From NCBI RefSeq assembly GCF_003298775.1, contig NZ_QNTQ01000008.1, forward strand, positions 186,001 to 250,000: a stretch of DNA of 64,000 nucleotides, read 5' to 3'. The position numbers and the translations under genes were made by a program. Below are positions 1-8,462 of this stretch, in pieces (within the stretch, counting starts at the first letter, position 1; each line of letters opens with the position of its first letter). Source of the stretch: Rhodosalinus halophilus. Its GTDB lineage: Bacteria; Pseudomonadota; Alphaproteobacteria; Rhodobacterales; Rhodobacteraceae. The notes under the pieces are model-generated. The model had not been told where the DNA came from. It saw nothing but the letters and a program-made list of their open reading frames with translations, and made no database searches.

Positions 1-6
1 CGTCAT
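1..6 (-). CDS. start of an off-window gene (partial)
   Basis: On the minus strand an ATG-ACG start lies at the very edge of the window. It is preceded by a good Shine-Dalgarno AGGAG seven bases upstream. Only two codons are visible, so the product cannot be named. It would be transcribed in the same direction as lipA, about 240 bp downstream of it. Confidence 0.35.
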
Positions 7-203
7 CGTCACTCTCCTGCGGCTCGGACTTCCTGCTTACCGCGGGGCAGCGCGCGTTTCCAGAAGGGAATTGCCCATCGCGCGGCCCTGCGCCGCCGAC
101 GCTTCGGGTCACCCACGCCAAGGCGTGCGCGCCCCGTCAGGGCTCCGCGCCCGCGGCGCAGCCCCGACGGCCACTCTTTCAATGGTCCTCAAATACCCAT
201 CTC

Positions 204-230
204 GCCGCCGCGCGCCGCGCGCGCGGCGGC
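204..230 (-). terminator. GC-rich hairpin downstream of lipA
   Basis: A perfect 11-bp inverted repeat (204-214 pairing with 220-230, loop of 5) sits just after the lipA stop. No strong T-run follows on the minus strand, so it may act as a weak or factor-assisted terminator or simply as an mRNA 3'-end stabiliser. Confidence 0.35.
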
Positions 231-243
231 CGCAGCGCGCGCC

Positions 244-1194
244 TCAGCCGCCCGCGAGCGCGCGGTGCCGGTTCTCGCGCAGACGCTCGAAATCCTCGCC
301 GGCATGGTAGCTCGACCGCGTGAGCGGCGTGGCCGAGACCATGAGGAACCCCTTGCCCCAGGCGGCCTTCTCGTAGGCGGCGAATTCCTCGGGGGTGACG
401 TAGCGGTCCACCGCGTGGTGCTTGGACGTCGGCTGAAGGTATTGCCCGATGGTAAGGAAATCGACGTCGGCCGAGCGCATGTCGTCCATCACCTGCAGCA
501 CCTGCGGCCGGGTCTCGCCCAGCCCCACCATCAGGCCGGACTTGGTGAAGATCGCCGGATCCAGCTCCTTGACCCGCTGGAGCAGGCGCAGCGAGTGGAA
601 GTAGCGCGCACCCGGCCGCACCTCGGTGTAGAGGGCCGGCACCGTCTCGAGGTTGTGGTTGAAGACATCCGGCTTCGCCGCGACCACGGTCTCCAGCGCC
701 TCGGGGCCGCAGCGCAGGAAGTCCGGCGTCAGGATCTCGATGGTGGTTCCCGGCGCGCGATGGCGGATGGCGCGGATGGTCTGCGCGAAATGCGCGGCGC
801 CGCCGTCCTCGAGGTCGTCGCGGTCCACGCTCGTGATCACCACGTGATTGAGGCCGAGCTTCTGCACCGCATCCGCGACGCGCCCGGGCTCGAAGACGTC
901 CAGCGCGTCGGGCCGGCCGGTGGCCACGTTGCAGAAGGTGCAGCCGCGGGTGCAGATCTCGCCCATGATCATCATGGTGGCGTGTCCCTGCGCCCAGCAC
1001 TCGCCCACGTTGGGGCAGCCCGCCTCCTCGCAGACGGTGGTGAGCCGATGTTCACGCACCACGTCGCGGGTGGCCTTGTAGCCAGGGCTCGCCGGGGCCT
1101 TGACCCGGATCCAGTCGGGCTTGCGCAGGCGTGGCGTGTCGGGCCGGTGGGCCTTTTCCGGGTGGCGGAGGGTGGGGTCGCTGAGATCGCGCAT
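244..1194 (-). CDS. lipA: lipoyl synthase
   Basis: Radical SAM enzyme that inserts two sulfurs into protein-bound octanoyl groups to make lipoate for 2-oxoacid dehydrogenases and the glycine cleavage system. The 316-residue product has both iron-sulfur motifs: the auxiliary cluster cysteines (C55, C60, C66, [12 protein letters not shown]) and the radical SAM motif (C81, C85, C88, CTRGCTFC). The C-terminal RSSY segment that supplies the serine ligand is also present. The start at MRDLSDP gives the usual length; an upstream in-frame Met would add 14 residues without family support. It is followed closely on the same strand by the start of another gene at the window edge. Confidence 0.95.
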   Translation of the reverse strand: MRDLSDPTLRHPEKAHRPDTPRLRKPDWIRVKAPASPGYKATRDVVREHRLTTVCEEAGCPNVGECWAQGHATMMIMGEICTRGCTFCNVATGRPDALDVFEPGRVADAVQKLGLNHVVITSVDRDDLEDGGAAHFAQTIRAIRHRAPGTTIEILTPDFLRCGPEALETVVAAKPDVFNHNLETVPALYTEVRPGARYFHSLRLLQRVKELDPAIFTKSGLMVGLGETRPQVLQVMDDMRSADVDFLTIGQYLQPTSKHHAVDRYVTPEEFAAYEKAAWGKGFLMVSATPLTRSSYHAGEDFERLRENRHRALAGG

Positions 1195-1330
1195 GGGCTG
1201 CAGGGCTCCTGTCGTGCTCGACCTTTCATCTAGCACGCGGGACCAGGGCCGTCACGGGCTCCGCGTGCATCTCCGCCATGACGCCATGACGCGGCGGGCA
1301 GCGCACCCGATCCAGGCGGATGGATCGGCG

Positions 1331-2275
1331 TCACGCCGCGCGATTCGGCGCGATCCGTCCGTGTGCCGCGACAAGCGCCGCCCGCCCGGCCTCCGACAGC
1401 AGCGCGGCGAGTTCGCCGGTCGCCTCCGGGTCGAGGCTGCCGCGCCGCTGCACGAGCCCGACGGTGCGCGCCGGCTCCGGCGCGGAGAAGCGGCGCAGCT
1501 CCATCTCCGGCACCGCGCGGCATTCGGCCTCGGCCGCGAGCTCGGGGATCAGCGTCAGCCCGAAGCCCGCGCCCACCAGCCGGCAGAGCGTGGCCAGCGA
1601 AGACGCCCCCATGTTGATCTGCGCATGCCCTCGCGAGCGGCCGCAGAGCTCGAGCGCCTGGTCGGTCAGGCAGTGGCCGTCCTCGAGCAGCAGCAGTTGC
1701 CCGTCACCGAGGCCCTCCGGCCGCAAGCCCGCGCCGTCGTCCAGCGCCGCGAGACGCGCGCGGCTCCCGGCGAGCAGGAAGCGGTCCTCGAAGAGCGGAT
1801 GCGCCTCCATCCCCTCCGCTTCCGCCGGCAGCGCCATCACCGCCACGTCCAGCGCGCCGGTCCTCAGCGCCTCGAGCAGTTGCGCGGTCTTGCCCTCCTG
1901 CACCTGCACGTCGAGCGCGATGTCGCGGGCGCGCAGCCGCGCCAGCGCCTCGGGCAGGATATAGGGCGCGATCGTCGGGATCACGCCGAGGCGCAGCTGC
2001 CCGCCGAGGCCGTCGCGCCAACGCGCCGCCAGCGCCAGCCCCTCGACCGCGGAGAGCACGCGCTGCGCATGGGCGAGGATCACCCGGCCGAAGGGCGTGA
2101 GCACCAGTTCCCGCGTCTGGCGCTCGACCAGCGGCGCGCCCAGGGTGCGCTCGAGTTCGCGGATCTGCACCGACAGCGCGGGCTGACTGACATGCACCGC
2201 CTCGGCGGCGCGCCCGAAATTGCGATGCTCGGCGAGCGCCTTGAAATAGGCGAGCTGGCGAAGCGTGAAATTCAT
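1331..2275 (-). CDS. oxyR: OxyR-type LysR-family hydrogen peroxide sensor
   Basis: LysR-family regulator of 314 residues. The winged HTH occupies about residues 1-60 and the effector domain follows. The redox signature of OxyR is present: the GHC...LC pair at Cys202 and Cys211 has the same nine-residue spacing as Cys199/Cys208 of the E. coli protein, which form the disulfide switch on peroxide exposure. The motif around it (HCLTDQALELC) matches OxyR better than generic LysR proteins. No catalase gene is adjacent, unlike the common katG-oxyR layout, so the target genes must be elsewhere. A possible OxyR half-site overlaps the start codon, which suggests autoregulation. Confidence 0.85.
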   Translation of the reverse strand: MNFTLRQLAYFKALAEHRNFGRAAEAVHVSQPALSVQIRELERTLGAPLVERQTRELVLTPFGRVILAHAQRVLSAVEGLALAARWRDGLGGQLRLGVIPTIAPYILPEALARLRARDIALDVQVQEGKTAQLLEALRTGALDVAVMALPAEAEGMEAHPLFEDRFLLAGSRARLAALDDGAGLRPEGLGDGQLLLLEDGHCLTDQALELCGRSRGHAQINMGASSLATLCRLVGAGFGLTLIPELAAEAECRAVPEMELRRFSAPEPARTVGLVQRRGSLDPEATGELAALLSEAGRAALVAAHGRIAPNRAA

Positions 2276-2288
2276 AAGATTAGACTAT
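2274..2288 (-). promoter_or_regulatory. possible OxyR half-site over the oxyR start
   Basis: On the minus strand this reads ATAG-TCTAATC-TTAT, seven of eight matches to the ATAG-N7-CTAT half-site of OxyR-type LysR regulators. It overlaps the oxyR start codon, so binding could repress its own expression. Only one half-site was recognised. Confidence 0.3.
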
Positions 2289-2385
2289 CATTTCCACCGC
2301 CCGCTGCAAGGCAAGGCTATGCCCGAGCGACGGGAGAAGGCGGCGGCCCGCGTCCTGCCATGGCCCGGACCCGCGCCCCGCGGCG

Positions 2386-3393
2386 TCACCCGATCAGCGG
2401 CCCCCCCGGCCCCAGCGTTTCGTCGTAGTGACGCCGCAGCCGCTGCAGCGCGATGCGCAGCACGATCTTGCCCGAGCGCGCCGACCAGCCCATGCGCTTC
2501 TCGGCGGTCTCCAGCCCCTCCAGGTAGCAGCAGCACCGCAAGGCCACGTCGCCCAGCCCCGGCCCGAGATCCGCCAGTGCGGCGGCGAGGCGCGCGCGGG
2601 CCGCGCCGGGCCCGCTCACGGCCCCGTCGCCCGGCCAACCGCCCGCGACGCCGCCGGTCAGGAAACGCGACCAGTCCTGCCCCTGCCGCCCGTCGAGCTG
2701 TGCGAGCTCGAAGTCCTCGCGCAGCCGCTCGCCGGCGGCGACCAGCGCGTCCGAGAGGAAGGGACGCCCCTGCCCGTCGCGCCGCCGCGCAAGCGCCTGA
2801 ATCGGCGCCTCGGCCGGACCGTAGCGCGGCGTGCGCGGCCGGGCGGGCGCATCCTCGAAGGGTGCCGCCGCCTCGGCCATCCCGACCGGCGGCGCAGCCT
2901 GCCGGGCCAGCGCCGCGCGGCCCGCGCCGGTGATGGCATATTGCGCCACGCGGCCCGTCTTCCGGCAGGCGATCCAGTCCTTGAGCGCCATCGCCTGGGC
3001 CATCGCGGCGTCCAGCACCGCCGTGCGCACCTGGGTGCCCGCGCCGGTCTCGCGCACGACCACGGCTTTCTGCATGCCGTCCGCGACCGCCAGCACCGCC
3101 CCCGGTTCGGACAGCCGGCGCAGCACGCGCAGCGCCTCCGGGTCGAGACGCTCCGGCAGCGCCGCGCCCTCGCGCCGGCTCAGCCGCCGCAACGCCGCGT
3201 CCACCAGCGGGTCGTCGCGGCGCGCCTCCATCCGGCGGATCTGACGCATCACCGTCGAGGCATGACAGCCCGCCACGCGCGCGAGCTGGCGTATCGTCAG
3301 TCCCGCCTCGGTATGCTGGACGTAATGCCGCACAGCGGTCGGCAGCCAGTCGGGCATGCCTGCCGCGACGGCGCAGAGCTCATGCTTCCCCAT
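2386..3393 (-). CDS. HTH protein with DUF6456-like C-terminal domain
   Basis: Product of 335 residues starting at MGKHELC, with a GGAGGGG ribosome-binding site just upstream. Residues about 15-60 form a helix-turn-helix of the type that selects DNA (LTIRQLARVAGCHASTV). The C-terminal 130 residues (from FLSDALVAAGERLREDF to the end) resemble DUF6456, an uncharacterised domain widespread in Rhodobacterales. The middle is alanine/proline-rich linker. It is divergent from the DUF6477 gene at 3630, and the 236-bp spacer holds two 21-bp operator-like repeats. A DNA-binding regulator is likely; the target is not known. oxyR lies 110 bp downstream on the same strand and may be co-transcribed. Confidence 0.75.
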   Translation of the reverse strand: MGKHELCAVAAGMPDWLPTAVRHYVQHTEAGLTIRQLARVAGCHASTVMRQIRRMEARRDDPLVDAALRRLSRREGAALPERLDPEALRVLRRLSEPGAVLAVADGMQKAVVVRETGAGTQVRTAVLDAAMAQAMALKDWIACRKTGRVAQYAITGAGRAALARQAAPPVGMAEAAAPFEDAPARPRTPRYGPAEAPIQALARRRDGQGRPFLSDALVAAGERLREDFELAQLDGRQGQDWSRFLTGGVAGGWPGDGAVSGPGAARARLAAALADLGPGLGDVALRCCCYLEGLETAEKRMGWSARSGKIVLRIALQRLRRHYDETLGPGGPLIG

Positions 3394-3431
3394 TGCCCCT
3401 CCCCTGGGCGCGCCCGCCTGGTCGGGCCGGC

Positions 3432-3452
3432 CTATCCACAGAGTTGTCCACA
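3432..3452 (+). promoter_or_regulatory. two DnaA-box-like 9-mers
   Basis: CTATCCACA (3432-3440) and TTGTCCACA (3444-3452) each match the DnaA box TTATCCACA at eight of nine positions, in the same orientation, 12 bp apart. They lie 40-60 bp upstream of the HTH/DUF6456 gene. The second also forms a short palindrome, GTTGTCCACAAC. Binding by DnaA is only a possibility. Confidence 0.3.
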
Positions 3453-3466
3453 ACCTATGCGCGAAG

Positions 3467-3527
3467 TTGTTACCCAAATGTAAACAATCTGCGCGCTCGT
3501 TCATTCTTGTTTCCAAATGATAAACAA
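3467..3527 (+). promoter_or_regulatory. twin 21-bp operator-like repeats
   Basis: Two AT-rich 21-bp elements, at 3467-3487 and 3507-3527, start exactly 40 bp apart. Each begins TTGTT, contains CCAAATG in the same orientation and ends TAAACAA, so each is an imperfect inverted repeat (TTGTT...AACAA) and the pair is a direct repeat. They sit between the divergent DUF6456-like HTH gene and the DUF6477-like gene. This is the layout expected for an operator bound cooperatively by a regulator, most simply the HTH protein itself. The AT content is well below the surrounding GC-rich sequence. Confidence 0.6.
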
Positions 3528-3629
3528 CTGTCAGCCCTGCGCGCGCCGCTCGCGGCGGAACGCAACACAGGCTCAGGTTGTGAGAGGCTGCCCCTGCACA
3601 GGCACCCACCAGACCGGGGACAGACGACC

Positions 3630-3965
3630 ATGCAGGATCTCCAGACCCGCCTCGCTGCGCTGCGCCGTCCCGCGTTGCTCATCCGCGCGGCGCGGCACGG
3701 CCAGGCCGACTATCGCCGCGAACAGCATCTGCCGCGGCTGCTGGGCCAGGAGGCGCCGCCGCCACACGGGGCAGCGGCGCTCAGGCTCATGGAGATGGAG
3801 GCGGAGCTCGACGCGCGCCGGCGGGCGGACGACGCCGCCTGGTCGGCCGCGCGCCACGTCGAGGTGCTGATCGCGCTGATGGCCGAGGCGCGGCTGCTGC
3901 GCGCGGGCGCGCCGGGCGTTCAGGAGAAGGCGTCGGGCATCTCGGCCTTGCGCTGCGCGACATAG
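3630..3965 (+). CDS. DUF6477-like small protein
   Basis: Product of 111 residues beginning MQDLQTRLAALRRPALLIRA. The pattern of a short N-terminal leucine-rich segment, LIRAARHGQADYRR, and a helical C-terminal half (HVEVLIALMAEARLLR) matches the DUF6477 family of Rhodobacterales, which has no known function. It is basic and probably all-helical, with no signal peptide or membrane segment. It diverges from the DUF6456-like HTH gene. Its last 46 bases overlap the 3' end of the convergent methyltransferase gene. Confidence 0.7.
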   Translation: MQDLQTRLAALRRPALLIRAARHGQADYRREQHLPRLLGQEAPPPHGAAALRLMEMEAELDARRRADDAAWSAARHVEVLIALMAEARLLRAGAPGVQEKASGISALRCAT

Positions 3966-5464
3966 GCCTCGAGCTCTTCCGCCACGGCGGGGTCGAGCGG
4001 CGGCGCCTCATATTGCGCCAGCAGTTTCTCGACGCGCGCCGCCGCGAGCGTCTGCGTGTCGCGCGCGCCCTCCTCGTCCCAGGTCTCGAACGGCTTGTAG
4101 TCGAGCAGATCGCTGCGCCAGAAGGCCGACTTGAAGAACTCCTGCGTGTGCGCGCAGCCGAGGTAGTGGCCGCTGGGGCCGACCTCGCGGATGGCGTCCA
4201 TCGCCTGCGCCTTGAGGTCGGTGGGCACGCCCGCCGCCATCTTGTGCAGCGCGCCCAGCTGATCGGCGTCCATCACGAACTTCTCCATCGAGGCGACCAG
4301 CCCGCCCTCCAGCCAGCCGCAGGAATGCAGCATGAAGTTCACGCCCCCGAGCAACGCAGCGTTGAGCGTGTTGGCCGTCTCGTAGGCCGCCTGCGCGTCG
4401 GGGAGCTTGGAGCCGCAGAGCGCGCCGCCCGAGCGGAAGGGCAGATTCATCCGCCGCGCGAGCTGACCTGCGCCATAGAGGATCTGGCTCGCCTCCGGCG
4501 TGCCGAAGGTGGGCGCGCCCGAGTTCATGTCGATCGAGGTGACGAAGGCGCCGAAGATCACCGGCGCGCCCGCGCGGACGAGCTGGGCATAGGCCACGCC
4601 GGCCATCACCTCGGCCAGCACCTGCGTGAGCGTGCCGGCGACCGAGACGGGCGCCATCGCGCCGCCCACCACGAAGGGCGAGACGATGCAGGCCTGGCCC
4701 GCCGCGGCATAGACCTCGAGCGCGCCCATCATCACGTCGTCGAAGGTGAGCGGCGAGTTGACGTTGACGAGCGAGGTCATCACGGTGTTCGCCTGAACGG
4801 TCTCGGCGCCGAACAGGATCTCGCACATCCGCACGCAGTCCTCGGCGCGCGAGGGCTCGGTCACCGAGCCCATGAAGGGCTTGTCCGAGAGCGTGACATG
4901 CGCCAGCAGCATGTCGAGATGGCGCTTGTTCACGGGGATGTCGGTGGGCTCGCAGACCGTGCCGCCCGAGTGATGCAGCCACTTCGACATGTAGCCGAGC
5001 TTCACGAAGTTGCGGAAATCCTCCATCGTGGCGTAGCGCCGCCCGCCTGCGGCCGAGCGCACGAAGGGCGGCCCGTAGACCGGCGCGCAGACCATCGTAT
5101 CGCCGCCGATCTCGACCGACTTCTCCGGGTTCCGCGCCAGCTGCGTGAAGCGCGCAGGGGCCTGCGCGCAAAGCTGCCGCGCCAGCCCGCGGGGAATGCG
5201 CACCCGCTCGCCCTGCACGTCCGCGCCGGCCGCCCGCCAGCGCTCCAGCGCGGCCGGGTTCTGCACGAAATTGACGCCGATCTCCTCGAGCACCGTCTCC
5301 GCGTTGGCCTCGATGATCTCCAGCGCCTCGGCGTTGAGAATGTCGAAGACGGGGATGTTGCGCTCGATGAAGCGCGCCGTCTCGACGCGATGCGCCGTGC
5401 GCTCGGCACGCCGCGCCGCGCCGCCGCCCGTCCGTGCCCGCCTGCGGCCCGCCGCTTCGCCCAT
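3920..5464 (-). CDS. trimethylamine methyltransferase family (MttB-type) protein
   Basis: Product of about 514 residues starting at MGEAAGRRRAR, recognised as an MttB superfamily TIM-barrel corrinoid methyltransferase by the conserved segments IPVFDILNAEALEIIEANAE, GPPFVRSAAGGRRYATMEDF and HLDMLLAHVTLSDKPFMGS. There is no in-frame amber codon, so the active-site pyrrolysine of true trimethylamine methyltransferases is absent. Non-pyrrolysine members act on quaternary amines such as glycine betaine. In Rhodobacteraceae these genes often accompany methylated-amine or betaine use, but no corrinoid protein gene is adjacent. The substrate is therefore unassigned. An upstream in-frame Met at 5563 is less likely because that N-terminus lacks family similarity. 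Confidence 0.8.
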   Translation of the reverse strand: MGEAAGRRRARTGGGAARRAERTAHRVETARFIERNIPVFDILNAEALEIIEANAETVLEEIGVNFVQNPAALERWRAAGADVQGERVRIPRGLARQLCAQAPARFTQLARNPEKSVEIGGDTMVCAPVYGPPFVRSAAGGRRYATMEDFRNFVKLGYMSKWLHHSGGTVCEPTDIPVNKRHLDMLLAHVTLSDKPFMGSVTEPSRAEDCVRMCEILFGAETVQANTVMTSLVNVNSPLTFDDVMMGALEVYAAAGQACIVSPFVVGGAMAPVSVAGTLTQVLAEVMAGVAYAQLVRAGAPVIFGAFVTSIDMNSGAPTFGTPEASQILYGAGQLARRMNLPFRSGGALCGSKLPDAQAAYETANTLNAALLGGVNFMLHSCGWLEGGLVASMEKFVMDADQLGALHKMAAGVPTDLKAQAMDAIREVGPSGHYLGCAHTQEFFKSAFWRSDLLDYKPFETWDEEGARDTQTLAAARVEKLLAQYEAPPLDPAVAEELEAYVAQRKAEMPDAFS

Positions 5465-5598
5465 CTCGCACCTCGCGCTGTCTGGTTCCGGTGCGAAGCT
5501 GTCTAACGCGCCGCCGCGCGGCTTCTGCGACGATTTGCGGCCATCCTCGTCCGAAAGCGACATGACCCGCGCGGTCCTCCCGCTCCTTCTTCTTGGGC

Positions 5599-5661
5599 GA
5601 AATATCCTCGGGGGGTGAGGCGGCGGCAGCCGCCGAGGGGGGCAGACAGCCCCCCTTTGCC
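5599..5661. repeat. compound hairpin with AAATATCCTCGGGGG element
   Basis: The spacer between the divergent mttB-type gene and guaA holds AAATATCCTCGGGGG, a CGGCGGCAGCCGCCG palindrome, and a GGGGGG-CAGACAG-CCCCCC hairpin followed by TTT. From memory, closely similar strings recur between genes in many Rhodobacteraceae genomes, so I call it a family-wide intergenic repeat. The last hairpin could work as a terminator. Confidence 0.45.
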
Positions 5662-5715
5662 CGCGGGTCCTCCCCGCGCTTGCGCCCGCCGCCCGCGCGC
5701 CTTACGGAACAGCCC

Positions 5716-7281
5716 ATGGACCACGCCACGCAGCACGACCGCCTGCTGATCGTCGATTTCGGCAGCCAGGTCACCCAGCTCATCGCGCGCCGCCTGCGCG
5801 AGCTTGACACCTATTGCGAGATCCACCCCTTCCAGAACGTCACCGAAGCCTTCCTGCGCGATTTCGCGCCGAAGGCGGTGATCCTCTCGGGCGGGCCGGC
5901 CTCGGTTCCGGACGCGGGCAGCCCGCGCCCGCCGCAGGCGGTCTTCGAGCTCGGCGTGCCGGTGCTGGGGATCTGCTACGGCCAGCAGGTGATGATGGCG
6001 ATGCTGGGCGGCCGGGTCGAGCGCGGCGAGGGCACGGCGGAGTTCGGCCGCGCGATGGTCAACGCCACCGGCAAGCCGCTCGACCTGCTGGAGGGCTGGT
6101 TCGCGGAAGGCCCCGAGCAGGTCTGGATGAGTCACGGCGACCACGTGGCCGCGCTGGCCCCCGGCTTCGAGGTCTTCGGCACGAGCCCCGGCGCGCCCTT
6201 CGCCATCACCGCCGACCCGGCGCGGCACTTCTACGCCGTGCAGTTCCACCCGGAGGTGCACCACACGCCCAACGGGCGGCAGCTCTACGCCAACTTCCTG
6301 AAGATCGCCGGCTTCACCGGCGACTGGACCATGGGCGCCTACCGCGACGAGGCGATCCGGATGATCCGCGAGCAGGTGGGCGACGCGAAGGTGATCTGCG
6401 GTCTCTCGGGCGGCGTGGACAGCTCGGTCGCGGCCGTGCTGATCCACGAGGCGATCGGCGACCAGCTCACCTGCGTCTTCGTCGACCACGGCCTCCTGCG
6501 CGAGGGCGAGGCCGAGGAAGTCACGGGCATGTTCCGCGACCACTACAACATCCCGCTCATCCACGCCGAGGAGCAGGATCGCTTCCTCGACGCGCTCGAG
6601 GGCGTCCCCGACCCCGAGGAGAAGCGCAAGACCATCGGGCGGCTCTTCATCGACGTCTTCCAGGAGCATGCGGGCCGCATCGAGGGGGCGGCGTTCCTGG
6701 CCCAGGGCACGCTTTACCCGGACGTGATCGAATCGGTCAGCTTCTCCGGCGGGCCCTCGGTGACGATCAAGAGCCACCACAACGTCGGTGGCCTGCCCGA
6801 GAAGATGGGACTGAAGCTGGTTGAGCCGCTGCGCGAGCTCTTCAAGGACGAGGTGCGGGAGCTGGGGCGCGAACTGGGCCTCCCCGAACGCTTCATCGGG
6901 CGCCACCCCTTCCCCGGCCCCGGCCTCGCCATCCGCTGCCCCGGCGAGATCACGCGCGACAAGCTCGCGATCCTGCGCCGGGCCGACGCGGTCTATATCG
7001 ACCAGATCCGCCGCCACGGGCTCTACGACGAGATCTGGCAGGCCTTCGCGGCGCTGCTGCCGGTGCGCACCGTCGGCGTGATGGGCGACGGACGCACCTA
7101 CGACTACGCCTGCGCGCTGCGCGCGGTGACCAGCGTCGACGGCATGACGGCGGACGTCTATCCCTTCAGCCACGATTTCCTGACCGAGACGGCGACGCGG
7201 ATTATCAACGAGGTGCGCGGCATCAACCGGGTGACCTACGACATCACCTCGAAGCCGCCCGGCACCATCGAGTGGGAATAG
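5716..7281 (+). CDS. guaA: GMP synthase (glutamine-hydrolysing)
   Basis: Converts XMP to GMP using glutamine and ATP, the last step of de novo guanine nucleotide synthesis, in the cytosol. The 521-residue length is typical. The N-terminal class I amidotransferase domain has the catalytic Cys in GICYGQQ and the His/Glu in QFHPEVHHT. The ATP pyrophosphatase domain has the PP-loop [10 protein letters not shown]. The C-terminal dimerisation domain ends in the usual KPPGTIEWE. The ATG at 5716 places LLIVDFGSQ near the N-terminus as in homologues; there is no obvious strong ribosome-binding site. Confidence 0.97.
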   Translation: MDHATQHDRLLIVDFGSQVTQLIARRLRELDTYCEIHPFQNVTEAFLRDFAPKAVILSGGPASVPDAGSPRPPQAVFELGVPVLGICYGQQVMMAMLGGRVERGEGTAEFGRAMVNATGKPLDLLEGWFAEGPEQVWMSHGDHVAALAPGFEVFGTSPGAPFAITADPARHFYAVQFHPEVHHTPNGRQLYANFLKIAGFTGDWTMGAYRDEAIRMIREQVGDAKVICGLSGGVDSSVAAVLIHEAIGDQLTCVFVDHGLLREGEAEEVTGMFRDHYNIPLIHAEEQDRFLDALEGVPDPEEKRKTIGRLFIDVFQEHAGRIEGAAFLAQGTLYPDVIESVSFSGGPSVTIKSHHNVGGLPEKMGLKLVEPLRELFKDEVRELGRELGLPERFIGRHPFPGPGLAIRCPGEITRDKLAILRRADAVYIDQIRRHGLYDEIWQAFAALLPVRTVGVMGDGRTYDYACALRAVTSVDGMTADVYPFSHDFLTETATRIINEVRGINRVTYDITSKPPGTIEWE

Positions 7282-7444
7282 CGCATGCGCGGCGCTGCCC
7301 CTCGTCACGCGGGCGTCCCTCGCGGCGGCCGAGCGCAGGATGGCCCGCCTCCGCGCGCGGCCGCCCGTCTGCCCGGCGCGCCGGGCGCTGCCGTGTTCTT
7401 TTCCGCCCGGCGCCCGCGCGCCTGATGCCGACCGGCCGCCTGAC

Positions 7445-8317
7445 ATGAGCCCCACGCTCAAGGCCACGCTCTGGATGGTGGGTACGGTCGCCTCCTTCAC
7501 CTCGATGGCGATCGCCGGCCGGCAGCTGGGCGGGACGCTGGACACCTTCGAGATCATGTTCTACCGCAGCCTCGTGGGCATCGCGCTCGTCGTGGCGATC
7601 GGCGGCTGGGCCGGCACGCTGGGCCAGATCAACGCACGGCGCATCGGGCTGCACACGGCGCGCAACGTTGCGCATTTCACGGGGCAGAACCTTTGGTTCT
7701 TCGCCATCCCGCTCATCCCGCTGGCGCAGCTCGTGGCCTTCGAGTTCACCTCGCCGCTCTGGGTGGTGCTGCTCTCGCCGCTGATCCTGGGCGAGCGGCT
7801 GACGGTGATGCGCATGGTCTCGGCGACGCTCGGCTTTCTCGGCATCCTGATCGTGGCGCAGCCGGGCGCCGCGCCGCTCTCGGTGGGCCAGATCGCCGCC
7901 GCGGGCGCGGCGCTGGGCTTCGCCTTTTCGGCGGTCTTCACCCGGCGGCTCACGCGGACCGAGACGATCACCTGCATCCTGTTCTGGATGACGGTGATGC
8001 AGGCGGTCTTCGGCCTGATCACCGCGGCGGCGGACCTGGACGTCACCGTGCCGCCGCTCTGGGCCGCGGGCTGGCTCGTGGTGGTCGGCATCGCCGGGCT
8101 CGCCGCGCATTTCTGCCTGACCAACGCGCTGGCGCTCGCGCCGGCGGCGGTGGTCATGCCGATGGACTTCGCACGCCTGCCGGTCATCACGGCGGTGGGC
8201 ATGGTCCTCTACGCGGAGCCGCTGCAATGGGCGGTGCTGGCCGGCGCGGCGGTCATCTTCGGCGCCAACTACCTCAACATCTGGGCCGAGACCCGGGTGC
8301 GGCGCGCGCTGCCCTGA
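7445..8317 (+). CDS. DMT-superfamily EamA permease
   Basis: Inner-membrane protein of 290 residues with about ten hydrophobic helices arranged as two EamA repeats. The first is about residues 5-140, including WMVGTVASFTSMAIAGRQLGG; the second is about 150-280. The FTSPLWVVLLSPLILGERLT motif at the end of the first repeat is typical of this drug/metabolite transporter branch (RhaT/YdcZ-like carriers of unknown substrate). The start at MSPTLK follows a 160-bp gap after guaA. The substrate cannot be predicted. Confidence 0.88.
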   Translation: MSPTLKATLWMVGTVASFTSMAIAGRQLGGTLDTFEIMFYRSLVGIALVVAIGGWAGTLGQINARRIGLHTARNVAHFTGQNLWFFAIPLIPLAQLVAFEFTSPLWVVLLSPLILGERLTVMRMVSATLGFLGILIVAQPGAAPLSVGQIAAAGAALGFAFSAVFTRRLTRTETITCILFWMTVMQAVFGLITAAADLDVTVPPLWAAGWLVVVGIAGLAAHFCLTNALALAPAAVVMPMDFARLPVITAVGMVLYAEPLQWAVLAGAAVIFGANYLNIWAETRVRRALP

Positions 8318-8326
8318 GCGCGCGCC

Positions 8327-8395
8327 CAAGGCGCTTCGAGAAAGCGCCTTGCAAGCGGTTTCGAAACCGCTTGCAAGGGCCTTCCAAGGCCCTTG
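8327..8395. repeat. three tandem perfect hairpins
   Basis: Three back-to-back inverted repeats follow the permease gene. Hairpin 1 is CAAGGCGCTT / AAGCGCCTTG (8327-8336 and 8342-8351). Hairpin 2 is a 24-bp perfect palindrome with arms GCAAGCGGTTTC and GAAACCGCTTGC (8351-8374). Hairpin 3 is CAAGGGCCTT / AAGGCCCTTG (8374-8383 and 8386-8395). All share the CAAG...CTTG ends. They may terminate transcription or stabilise the mRNA. Confidence 0.7.
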
Positions 8396-8462
8396 CCCGC
8401 CCCTCTGGCCGCGCGGCGCGCGGGCGGCTAGGAAGGGCGCGGAAGGTGCTTAGGAGGCGGCG

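Noticed and set aside
1100-2428. Long open frames opposite lipA and oxyR on the plus strand
   Set aside because: They are arginine- and alanine-rich mirror readings of real genes in high-GC DNA and match no protein family.
3920-5464. In-frame amber (pyrrolysine) codon in the mttB-type gene
   Set aside because: The frame is continuously sense-coded; no TAG is present.
4008-5810. 600-codon open frame overlapping the mttB-type gene on the same strand
   Set aside because: Arg/Ala/Gly-rich composition typical of an off-frame reading; the mttB frame has clear family motifs.
5503-7557. 684-codon frame opposite guaA
   Set aside because: Antisense shadow of guaA with no recognisable motif.
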